Positions 1 through 5,436 are shown, counted from the first letter of the stretch. The stretch: 6,076 nucleotides of DNA from Candidatus Martarchaeota archaeon (GCA_023474775.1 JAMCXP010000035.1:1-6076); one strand, 5' to 3'. Numbers and translations: made by a program. Notes: generated by a model from the letters alone, not told the origin.

Positions 1-46
1 ATCAAACCTTGTAAAAGAACTAAAAAAAGACCCAAACAAAATATAT
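1..46. repeat. Left arm of a perfect 46-bp inverted repeat at the window edge
   Basis: Bases 1-46 are the exact reverse complement of bases 341-386 (46 of 46 by hand comparison). The match fails at the next inner pair, 47 against 340, and runs off the window on the outer side, so its full length is unknown. The partner arm is the coding end of oapB. Bases 41-46 (ATATAT) are self-complementary. The left arm most likely is not native sequence but a fold-back copy made during amplification or assembly. Confidence 0.93.
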
Positions 47-325
47 TCCGTTTGACGTTCTTATTATTAAAGGTTTTCCGCTTGCAAGGCTTGAAACATC
101 TATCATGTACGTGCCTTTTTCTTTTACAGTGACGTTTTCAATTGGCTCTGCTTCTATTTCAAGATTTATGTTTTTGGGAAGGAGTTTTTCCAGAAAATTC
201 AAATCTGTTTTGGGAGCGCTGCCCTCTTTTATTAAAAGGAAAATCCTTGATCCGCACGGGCAGCCTGAAAGTAATTCAGGAGAGTTGTTTTCATAGATTT
301 TTCCGCATTTTATGCACTTATGCAT
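20..325 (-). CDS. oapC: OapC-like Zn-ribbon protein; 3' end unreliable
   Basis: A 101-residue reading frame starts with ATG at 325, directly after the oapB stop codon (326-328) with no spacer. A short GTGA (minus strand, 331-334) five bases upstream can act as the ribosome binding site. A zinc ribbon is visible at the N-terminus: C4-x2-C7 and C22-x-C24. A later segment around residues 72-97 (GTYMIDVSSL, then GIYFV) resembles the C-terminal beta unit I recall from the archaeal OapC family (COG3364), a predicted nucleic-acid-binding protein. Position after oapA and oapB supports the call. Residues 94-101 and the stop codon fall inside the inverted copy at bases 1-46, so the protein is trustworthy only up to about residue 93-97 and the true gene probably continues differently. 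Biochemical role is unknown. Confidence 0.8.
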   Translation of the reverse strand: MHKCIKCGKIYENNSPELLSGCPCGSRIFLLIKEGSAPKTDLNFLEKLLPKNINLEIEAEPIENVTVKEKGTYMIDVSSLASGKPLIIRTSNGIYFVWVFF

Positions 326-664
326 TTATTTCACGTTCAGATATATTTTGTTTGGGTCTTTTTTTAGTTCTTTTACAAGGTTTGATGGGCCTATTACTGT
401 CAAGCCAATATTTCCGCCCAGCATCTTGATTAATGTTTCTTTAAATCCCTCCCCTCCTCCCAGGCTGCTTACTTCTATTCCGGGGAAGTCTCTGGATATC
501 AAATTCATTGTTCTTTCTATAAGCTCTTTCTCTTCTTTCAAGGTAAGGGGCTCCTCTAGTACTAGGATTTTATTTTTCTTTATATTCGAAAGAATGTAGT
601 TTATTTTTTGGCTTTCTTCAAGGTTTTGAAGAGTTTTTGATGATACGAATTCTATTTTTGCCAA
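326..664 (-). CDS. oapB: OapB-like protein (DUF2073 family)
   Basis: This 112-residue protein has no signal peptide or membrane segment. It matches the archaeal DUF2073/OapB family by overall layout: an N-terminal strand, a charged helix rich in Lys and Glu (residues 40-58), a glycine cluster at G69-G71, and the C-terminal GLTVIGPSNLVKEL segment (87-100) that I associate with this family. It starts with TTG at 664, three bases after the oapA stop codon. The start is supported by AAGGTGA on the minus strand (673-679), eight bases upstream. An ATG overlapping the oapA stop is in another frame and leads nowhere. The gene sits between the GTPase and the Zn-ribbon gene, an order I recall from many archaea, so the three products probably act together. 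The family name derives from genes beside the main replication origin of Haloferax volcanii; molecular function is unresolved. Confidence 0.85.
   Translation of the reverse strand: MAKIEFVSSKTLQNLEESQKINYILSNIKKNKILVLEEPLTLKEEKELIERTMNLISRDFPGIEVSSLGGGEGFKETLIKMLGGNIGLTVIGPSNLVKELKKDPNKIYLNVK
341..386. repeat. Right arm of the 46-bp inverted repeat, inside oapB
   Basis: This arm lies wholly in the oapB coding region and encodes roughly its residues 93-108, which fit the rest of that protein family. It is therefore probably the original copy and bases 1-46 the derived one. The two arms are separated by 294 bases (47-340) holding the end of oapB and most of oapC. Confidence 0.93.
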
Positions 665-667
665 GAT

Positions 668-1288
668 TCATTTCACCTTGCTTGCAATGGTTTTGTATAG
701 TTGTTGCATGCCCTCTCCTTTAAGCGCGCTTATAGAAACTATCGAGTGCTGCGGGAAGGCTTCCTTTATCTTTTCAATGTTTGATTTTTTGAGGTCTATT
801 TTGTTTGCCACTATTATCACAGGGATGTTTCTTGCTTCAAGGTTTCCTAGAATTGTTATGTTAACCTGTGTGTAGGGATCTTGAGTTGAATCCATCACCA
901 CTAGAGCCGCGTCCACATGTTCAAGCCATTTTATTGCTTCGATTATTCCCTTTGTCGCTTCTCTTGCTCTTTGCTGCGATTCTTCCACGCTTAAGCCATA
1001 GTCCACAAAGTCTCGGTAATCCACTTTTGTTGCTATTCCAGGCATGTCCAGGATGTTCATTATCAGCTCTTTCCCATCTACTTTCACCACTACCTTCTCT
1101 TTTTTTTGAACTGTTCTTGTTTCGTGCGGCACTTCTGACACTTTGCTTATAGGCTCTCCTGTCCACTCCTCGCATATTCTGTTTGCAAGAGTGCTTTTCC
1201 CGGCATTAGGGCTTCCGTAAAAGCCAAGGCTTAGGATTTTCTTTTTTTTGAATAGTCTTGTAAACCATTTGAACAGTCCTTCTAGCAA
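668..1288 (-). CDS. oapA: OapA-like Era/Der-type GTPase
   Basis: This 206-residue P-loop GTPase has a full set of motifs: G1 GSPNAGKST (25-33), a likely G2 threonine near T57-T59, G3 DMPG (81-84), G4 NKID (162-165) and G5 SALKG (187-191). A short basic, aromatic N-terminus (WFTRLFKKKK) precedes the first strand and could touch membrane or RNA. There is no KH domain as in Era and no second G domain as in Der, so it is a single-domain member of the Era-like group. Immediate linkage to DUF2073 and Zn-ribbon genes identifies it as OapA. The only in-frame start before the P-loop strand is TTG at 1288; an in-frame TAA lies 18 bases upstream and no ATG is available. A TTTAAA box at 1312-1317 sits at leaderless distance from that TTG. 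GTP binding is secure; partner and pathway are not. Confidence 0.9.
   Translation of the reverse strand: MLEGLFKWFTRLFKKKKILSLGFYGSPNAGKSTLANRICEEWTGEPISKVSEVPHETRTVQKKEKVVVKVDGKELIMNILDMPGIATKVDYRDFVDYGLSVEESQQRAREATKGIIEAIKWLEHVDAALVVMDSTQDPYTQVNITILGNLEARNIPVIIVANKIDLKKSNIEKIKEAFPQHSIVSISALKGEGMQQLYKTIASKVK
673..679 (-). promoter_or_regulatory. Ribosome binding site of oapB, supports the TTG start
   Basis: AAGGTGA on the minus strand lies inside the last codons of oapA, eight bases before the TTG at 664. It favours this start over the out-of-frame ATG that overlaps the oapA stop. Confidence 0.75.
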
Positions 1289-1311
1289 GTTTGAATCAAC
1301 CTTTTATTAAT

Positions 1312-1317
1312 TTTAAA
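1312..1317 (-). promoter_or_regulatory. TATA box of the oapABC operon
   Basis: On the minus strand TTTAAA is centred 26.5 bases before the first base of the oapA TTG codon. Archaeal transcription normally starts about 25-27 bases downstream of the TATA centre, so the message should begin at or within a base or two of the start codon. The surrounding 71-base gap (1289-1359) holds nothing else clear. Confidence 0.55.
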
Positions 1318-1359
1318 TAGAAAATTGCACGCAAAATAATAAAAGCTTATCTTAGAGAT

Positions 1360-1566
1360 TTAAATATCAAGCGGTTTTGAAAACCATTGCTCGTATTGAT
1401 TATAATTTCCTATAAAGTGTATTCTTTTTGGAGCTTCTTTCTCGCTTAAATATCTCTTTCCGAAGCGTTTTATCTCATCCTCTTCTTGCCTTAGCTTTTT
1501 TTCTACCAATTCCTCCTCCACATCTTTTACTAGGTTGTATTCTTTATTTAAGGCGAAAATTCTCAT
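1360..1566 (-). CDS. Small hypothetical protein, 68 residues
   Basis: I do not recognise this protein. It starts with ATG at 1566. The first two thirds are strongly charged (acidic and basic residues alternate over 13-46) and should form a helix or coiled coil. The last third (RIHFIGNYNQYEQWFSKPL, 48-66) is aromatic and uncharged enough to be a folded or partner-binding tail. There is no cysteine, signal peptide or membrane segment. A good TATA box lies upstream, and the gene is flanked by amrS and the oap cluster on the same strand with 66 and 71 base gaps, so it is probably its own transcription unit. Dedicated promoter and biased composition argue that it is real; absence of a known family keeps confidence moderate. 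Confidence 0.65.
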   Translation of the reverse strand: MRIFALNKEYNLVKDVEEELVEKKLRQEEDEIKRFGKRYLSEKEAPKRIHFIGNYNQYEQWFSKPLDI

Positions 1567-1601
1567 TCTTAGAGCATCGGTTTTGGATCTAGATTACGCT
1601 C

Positions 1602-1610
1602 TATTTATAA
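1602..1610 (-). promoter_or_regulatory. TATA box of the 68-residue gene
   Basis: TTATAAATA on the minus strand is a near-consensus archaeal TATA box centred 40 bases before the ATG at 1566. Predicted transcription start is near 1579-1581, giving a leader of about 14 bases without a clear ribosome binding site. Confidence 0.6.
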
Positions 1611-1632
1611 GTCAAATAACTATTTTTTGTTA

Positions 1633-2652
1633 TTAAAGTTTTATATTTATTTTATTGCCGCACTTTGGACAAAACGGCTCTGTCAGATTGTTTTCAACCA
1701 CGATCATACCCTTCCTTTTGATTAAAATTGTTTTACAGTTAGGGCAGAGCGTGTCTTCGCTTCCCTTTATAGAAGCGTTTCCAATATAAACATAGTCAAG
1801 CTTTTCCATTCCAATTTTGAACGCTTTTTTAAGTGTTTCATCGCTTGTAGGTTGGATGTTTGACATTTTATAATAGGGATAGAATCTTAAGAAGTGAAGG
1901 GGAATTGCCTTATCTATGCCATGGATTAAATCAACGAGTTTTTCAAGGTCTTGTTCAGAGTCGTTGTAGCCTGGGATTATAAGATTTATTAATTCTAAGT
2001 GAACGCTTGTTTTTGAGATTTTTTTAATGTTTTCTATCACAGGGTTGAATCTCGCTTTGCACACCTCTGCGTACTTCTCTTCGGAAGTGAATTTTAGGTC
2101 TATTCGCACCGCGTCCAAGAGGTCTTCTTTTATTATTTTTGACAGCAATTGTTCCGAGTAAAACCCGTTTGAAACCCACACGTGAAACTTGTTTGTTTTT
2201 CTTTTTTCTTCCAAAATACAGTCGCGCGAGTACTCAAAAAAAACAGTTGGCTCAGTGTAAGTGTAGGCAAAGCCTTCAGCTTCCCTCCCTGCTTTTACGA
2301 TTTCTTCAGGGCTAGTAAATCTTGTTTGAGAGTAGGCGTTTTCCACTTCTTTGGTGCTCTGCGACATAAAATAATTTTGACAGTTCAGACATGAAAAGTT
2401 GCATCCAGGGGTTCCGAAGCTTAGAACTTCTGACGAGGGGTGGAAGTGGAAGAATGGTTTTTTTTCTATCGGCTCGATTGAATACCCGTTTGCCCTCCCA
2501 TAATTTAAAGTGTATAAAACTCCGTTCTTATTTATTCTTGTTTTGCAGACTCCCATTTTCCCATTTTCAATTAGGCAGTGAAAAGAGCAGAGGTTGCACT
2601 TGACTTTCTGATTTTCAAGTTTTTCGTATAGGAGCGCTTCTTTCAATTCCAT
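1633..2652 (-). CDS. amrS: AmrS-type radical SAM enzyme (AmmeMemoRadiSam system)
   Basis: This 339-residue protein belongs to the PflA-like radical SAM group (COG1180). The [4Fe-4S] cluster motif is C84-x3-C88-x2-C91 within GCNFSCLNCQN. Ahead of it is a four-cysteine N-terminal element (C19, C22, C26, C36), typical of the AmmeMemoRadiSam radical SAM proteins. The YTYTEPTVFFEY segment about 40 residues after the cluster is a family signature as I recall it. A C-terminal zinc ribbon (C303/C306 and C328/C331) completes the layout. In other genomes this enzyme goes with AMMECR1 and Memo proteins; neither is in this window. The reaction is uncertain, with a role in protein or small-molecule modification proposed for the family. 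It starts with ATG at 2652, lacks a ribosome binding site, and has a weak TATA-like box at leaderless distance. The gene ends in tandem stops (TAA TAA). Confidence 0.88.
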   Translation of the reverse strand: MELKEALLYEKLENQKVKCNLCSFHCLIENGKMGVCKTRINKNGVLYTLNYGRANGYSIEPIEKKPFFHFHPSSEVLSFGTPGCNFSCLNCQNYFMSQSTKEVENAYSQTRFTSPEEIVKAGREAEGFAYTYTEPTVFFEYSRDCILEEKRKTNKFHVWVSNGFYSEQLLSKIIKEDLLDAVRIDLKFTSEEKYAEVCKARFNPVIENIKKISKTSVHLELINLIIPGYNDSEQDLEKLVDLIHGIDKAIPLHFLRFYPYYKMSNIQPTSDETLKKAFKIGMEKLDYVYIGNASIKGSEDTLCPNCKTILIKRKGMIVVENNLTEPFCPKCGNKINIKL

Positions 2653-2675
2653 TTAAAGGTTTTATTGTTTGTGTT

Positions 2676-2684
2676 AATAAAATA
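2676..2684 (-). promoter_or_regulatory. Weak TATA-like box upstream of amrS
   Basis: The minus strand reads TATTTTATT about 26-28 bases before the amrS ATG, in the 39-base gap after S6e. Position fits leaderless transcription, but the match to TTTAWATA is poor and the base composition makes chance matches common. Read-through from S6e is the alternative. Confidence 0.3.
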
Positions 2685-2691
2685 CTTTTTA

Positions 2692-3069
2692 TCAAGCTTT
2701 TTCTTCTTTTGGTTTTGCCGGGAATATTGTGTTTAAATCCGCTGATCCCTGAGTGGTTATTTTGAGGTTTAACTGCATTGTTTCGCTGTTTATAGTTTCT
2801 CCCACCACTCTTCTTTTGAGCTTCTGGTTTTTTCCCGTTCTAACACCTACGCTTCTTCCTGTTACTATAGCGGTCCTCCTGGCGTTTATCCCCTTTCTTA
2901 GAGGAAACCCGCTTTTGTCGCTTCCTCCGGTTATTTTTAGTTTGTAACCGGTTAATCCAATCAAACCCCCGTCTATTTCATCTCCTATTTTTTTCCCAGT
3001 CAGCTGAGGGGTTTCAATTTCTTTTTGATAGGATTTTCCAGTTTTAGTGTCATTGACTACTATTTTCAA
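2692..3069 (-). CDS. rps6e: Small ribosomal subunit protein eS6
   Basis: This 125-residue protein is the archaeal version of eS6, which lacks the long basic C-terminal helix of eukaryotes. The family signature is visible at residues 46-57 (ITGGSDKSGFPL), with Leu in place of the usual final Met, and is followed by the basic stretch RKGINARR. The N-terminal beta barrel segment with LTGKKIGDEIDG (23-34) is also typical. It starts with TTG at 3069; no ATG is available in frame nearby, and a strong ribosome binding site AAAGGTGAT lies five bases upstream. It follows the 422-residue gene by 29 bases and has no room for its own promoter, so the two are almost certainly co-transcribed. I recall archaeal eS6 genes beside the aIF2-gamma gene; here that neighbour is missing. 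Confidence 0.96.
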   Translation of the reverse strand: MKIVVNDTKTGKSYQKEIETPQLTGKKIGDEIDGGLIGLTGYKLKITGGSDKSGFPLRKGINARRTAIVTGRSVGVRTGKNQKLKRRVVGETINSETMQLNLKITTQGSADLNTIFPAKPKEEKA

Positions 3070-3074
3070 TTTTT

Positions 3075-3083
3075 ATCACCTTT
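3075..3083 (-). promoter_or_regulatory. Ribosome binding site of eS6, supports the TTG start
   Basis: AAAGGTGAT on the minus strand is fully complementary to the usual archaeal 16S 3' end (AUCACCU core). It lies five bases before the TTG at 3069 and decides that start. The identical nine bases precede the pilin gene. Confidence 0.85.
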
Positions 3084-3098
3084 GAAGCATTCAATTTT

Positions 3099-4367
3099 TC
3101 AGGCCACGCTTACCTTGCTTTTCATGTACGGCGTGGTGAACTCGCTTAGTCGCGAATGCAGTATATTCAGGGCTGAAGATATATTAAAGTATGCCTCTAA
3201 GTCCTGAGGGTTAGGAGTGTTTTGAGGGTTTCTGCTTTTTATTTTTTTGATTAATTGAATGAGTTTTCTGTGCTCTGAAACAAAGAAGTTTTTAGTTTTC
3301 TCTTCGTTTTTAAGCAGGTTGGGGTTGGCTTCGTATTTTTTGATTTGGTGGTATTGAGCGTATATTTTTATGAAGTCTCTTGCTTTTTCATATAGTCTTT
3401 TTCCTTCAACCTTTCTACCCCCTCCGTTTGCAATGTCATTTTTTATTTTAGTATATAACAGCTTTCCGCTTTTGTTTTCTTTTTTGAAGAAAGTTTCTAG
3501 AAACAAGTCCATTGATGGTTCTATTGATTTAGGCGCTTCTGGTTTTTCTTCTTCGCTTTCAGATGTTAAGTCCTGGACTTCTTGAAGGTCTGAAGTTGAT
3601 TTTAAGCCCAGATCTGCAAGGGTTAGTGTTGGCTTTTCTTCTGGTTCTATTTTTTGTGTTTTTACCTCTTCTTTTTTTACTGACTCTTGCTTGTGTTTTA
3701 GCTGAAAAGCCTTGTTTTTTATAAGAGTGTTTAAGATTGAAAGCTCGTTTTGCCTGTCGTCTAGCTTTAGCTTTGATTCCATCCATCCCGGCACTCTTGC
3801 GTTGATTTGAATTTGATTATTCATAGTGTTTAAATTGATTGAATAGTCATGCTCTGCCAAGTCTGATACATTTTCCCTGAGATTTTGTAACACCTTGTCT
3901 TTTATTTCCTTATATAACTGTTCGTTTCCTCCTGTTTCTATTGCAATTCTAATTTTTTTCTTCATTTCGTCGTTGAAAACATTGAAAAGCATCCTGCTTA
4001 TTATCAAGTCAGGGGTTTGTTTTTGCTCGAACTCAATTTTTCTTGAGAGTGGCTCCATCTCCCCTGACAGCATTTTTCTTTCAAGATATTCTTGAACGTG
4101 GTTTTTAAGTTCTGTAGGGGCGGATTGAAAGTGGTTTTCATAGAAGTTTGAGAACTCGTTGTAGTTTGAAAGAAAGAATCCTTTTTGTTTTTTTTCGTTA
4201 AGCGTGAACAAAGCGTTGTCTATGCTTACCTCGGCCATTTCTTTTGCTCTTTGTTTTGATTCCTGATTTTGATTGAAGATGAAATTGATTGTTTCCATTG
4301 GAGGAAGGTTTTCGCTTACCACGAGTTTCAGCGTTTCTCTTCTTTTATCTTCATTCATCTGCTCCAT
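3099..4367 (-). CDS. Hypothetical helical protein, 422 residues, upstream of eS6
   Basis: I do not recognise this family. The protein appears cytoplasmic: it has no signal peptide, no membrane segment and not a single cysteine. It reads as two mostly helical domains. The N-terminal one (about 1-225) is rich in Glu, Lys, Asn and Gln and includes a predicted beta segment (YSINLNTMNNQIQINARV, 175-192). A low-complexity, acidic and basic linker follows (about 226-285, with EEKP and SESEEEKPEAPK). The C-terminal domain (286-415) is basic and helical, with repeated aromatic-lysine pairs and RKLIQLIKKIKSR at 367-379. It starts with ATG at 4367, favoured over M4 because TTTAAATA sits at leaderless distance. 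eS6 follows 29 bases later on the same transcript. This could suggest a ribosome- or RNA-linked role, but that is only association. It may be lineage-specific. Confidence 0.85.
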   Translation of the reverse strand: MEQMNEDKRRETLKLVVSENLPPMETINFIFNQNQESKQRAKEMAEVSIDNALFTLNEKKQKGFFLSNYNEFSNFYENHFQSAPTELKNHVQEYLERKMLSGEMEPLSRKIEFEQKQTPDLIISRMLFNVFNDEMKKKIRIAIETGGNEQLYKEIKDKVLQNLRENVSDLAEHDYSINLNTMNNQIQINARVPGWMESKLKLDDRQNELSILNTLIKNKAFQLKHKQESVKKEEVKTQKIEPEEKPTLTLADLGLKSTSDLQEVQDLTSESEEEKPEAPKSIEPSMDLFLETFFKKENKSGKLLYTKIKNDIANGGGRKVEGKRLYEKARDFIKIYAQYHQIKKYEANPNLLKNEEKTKNFFVSEHRKLIQLIKKIKSRNPQNTPNPQDLEAYFNISSALNILHSRLSEFTTPYMKSKVSVA

Positions 4368-4389
4368 GGTTTTAAAAGGGTAATTTAAG

Positions 4390-4397
4390 TATTTAAA
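4390..4397 (-). promoter_or_regulatory. TATA box of the 422-residue gene / eS6 operon
   Basis: TTTAAATA on the minus strand has its centre 26.5 bases before the ATG at 4367, the same spacing as galT and oapA. It lies in the 42-base gap after galT. A leaderless transcript is predicted. The same eight bases occur upstream of the pilin. Confidence 0.65.
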
Positions 4398-4409
4398 GCT
4401 TTATAGTTT

Positions 4410-5309
4410 TTAAGGCGATTGAGTAGTTAGAGTTTGAAAAAGCTCTTTAACATCCTCCTCTGTTTTAGTGTTTATTATCACTCCTGTTCCAAGCTCAATT
4501 CCACCCCAAACGTTCGGCCTCGGGTAGAATTCAATGTGGAAGTGAAAGTCTTTTCCCCTGAACCCTGAATGAAACGCTATGGTGTAATCCTTTGATTTCT
4601 CGTATTGTTTTTCTATTATTTTTTTCAACAGGAGCATAAAGTCAAGCCCTTCCTCTTCTGTCAAGTCAAGAAGGGTTTTAACGTGTCTTTTTGAAATGAT
4701 CCACACTTCCAACGGAAATCTTGCAAAGGAGGGAGCTATGACTTTGAAATGTTCTGTTTCTAAAACCGCTTCTCCAGGATTGCAGAAGAAGCATTGCTTT
4801 TCGCAAAGCCTGCTTTCGCTTTCAATCACTTCAGGAACGAACGGAAGGCCTATTATCTGCGAGTGCTCGTGATCTATGCTTGCACCACTGCCTTTGCCGT
4901 AGTTTTTGAACAGAAAAGCATATTCATTGTTTTCTGTGAAGAATTTGAACCGGTTTAGGTAAGCTTTTAGTACTAGTTTGAGCTGTTCTTCTGTGAAGTT
5001 TTGAAACAACTCTCCATGGTTGTCTGTTTCCACAATCACTTCGTGCATTCCAACAGCGTTGGATTTCCAGAAACCCTCTCCTTTTTTGAACTCTCCTTCT
5101 TTTTTAAGCACAGGGTAAAGGTTTTCGAAGCATCTCACCTTCCAGTCGTTTTCAGGTAGGGCAAAGCTTGTTGGAGGGGTTGACTTCTCGCTTCCCTTGT
5201 CGAAAGGACAAAAAACCTTTTCAGAATAAACCGTCGGTCTTTGCGATCTTTTGCTTGCTGATATTATAGTGATGTTTTTAGTGGCGTCGTGTCTGAATTC
5301 CAAAACCAT
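4410..5309 (-). CDS. galT: Galactose-1-phosphate uridylyltransferase family protein (HIT superfamily)
   Basis: This 299-residue protein has the two-HIT-fold layout of GalT, which moves UMP between UDP-glucose and galactose-1-phosphate through a uridylylated histidine. The active-site motif is GASIDHEHSQ (142-151): H149 is the likely nucleophile, H147 a metal ligand and Q151 the equivalent of the conserved glutamine. HFHIEFYPR (256-264) and H247 match the second metal site region, and ELGTGVIIN (272-280) is a late family signature. A CxxC pair (C173, C176) opens the second half. Odd point: the first CxxC motif near the N-terminus reads C34-P-F-D37, with Asp for the second Cys. The protein is shorter than E. 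coli GalT (about 348 residues). No other sugar genes are nearby, so another sugar-phosphate or nucleotide substrate is possible. ATG at 5309 is supported by TATA spacing. Confidence 0.87.
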   Translation of the reverse strand: MVLEFRHDATKNITIISASKRSQRPTVYSEKVFCPFDKGSEKSTPPTSFALPENDWKVRCFENLYPVLKKEGEFKKGEGFWKSNAVGMHEVIVETDNHGELFQNFTEEQLKLVLKAYLNRFKFFTENNEYAFLFKNYGKGSGASIDHEHSQIIGLPFVPEVIESESRLCEKQCFFCNPGEAVLETEHFKVIAPSFARFPLEVWIISKRHVKTLLDLTEEEGLDFMLLLKKIIEKQYEKSKDYTIAFHSGFRGKDFHFHIEFYPRPNVWGGIELGTGVIINTKTEEDVKELFQTLTTQSP

Positions 5310-5332
5310 GACTAAATAATTGGATGGGAAAA

Positions 5333-5338
5333 TTTAAA
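5333..5338 (-). promoter_or_regulatory. TATA box of galT
   Basis: TTTAAA on the minus strand, in the context CTTTTAAATTTT, is centred 26.5 bases before the ATG at 5309. It lies after the pilin terminator and gives galT its own promoter. A leaderless transcript is predicted, and no ribosome binding site is seen. Confidence 0.6.
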
Positions 5339-5369
5339 AGCCTAATTCAAAAACCAAAAGCAGAGAATG

Positions 5370-5424
5370 AAAAAAAGAAGAAATTAAAAAAAAGAAAAAA
5401 AAGAGGGTTTTGTTAAAAACCCTC
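5370..5424 (-). terminator. Hairpin plus U-tract terminator of the pilin gene
   Basis: On the minus strand the perfect 9-bp stem GAGGGTTTT / AAAACCCTC (5416-5424 and 5403-5411) has a 4-base loop and is followed at once by T7, a C and T8, then further T-runs to about 5370. It starts 12 bases after the pilin stop codon. Archaeal polymerases stop at U-tracts alone, so the GC-rich hairpin may add efficiency or protect the 3' end of an abundant message. Confidence 0.85.
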
Positions 5425-5436
5425 CATAGAGTCAAT

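Noticed and set aside
921..1175. 84-residue basic reading frame in another frame of oapA
   Set aside because: It overlaps the P-loop GTPase on the same strand, has low-complexity Arg/Lys/Ser composition and no own signals. It is a frame shadow.
1372..1384. Short palindrome GGTTTTGAAAACC
   Set aside because: It lies within the last codons of the 68-residue gene, has only six pairs and no spacer, and is not linked to any promoter.
1567..1577. ATG-CTC-TAA mini reading frame before the 68-residue gene
   Set aside because: It lies within a predicted leader of about 14 bases, has no ribosome binding site, and two codons can occur by chance.
1615..1634. Hairpin AATAAC / GTTATT just behind amrS
   Set aside because: The stem is six AT-rich pairs with one GC pair, has an 8-base loop, overlaps the stop codon and has no T-run behind it. 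Not a convincing terminator.
2182..2603. Plus-strand reading frames opposite amrS
   Set aside because: They are antisense shadows rich in Phe, Ser and Leu, with no start signals, opposite a well-supported enzyme gene.
3559..3786. 75-residue very basic reading frame inside the 422-residue gene
   Set aside because: It is a shifted frame of the Lys/Glu-rich linker, which yields Arg/Lys-rich shadows. No promoter or ribosome binding site is present.
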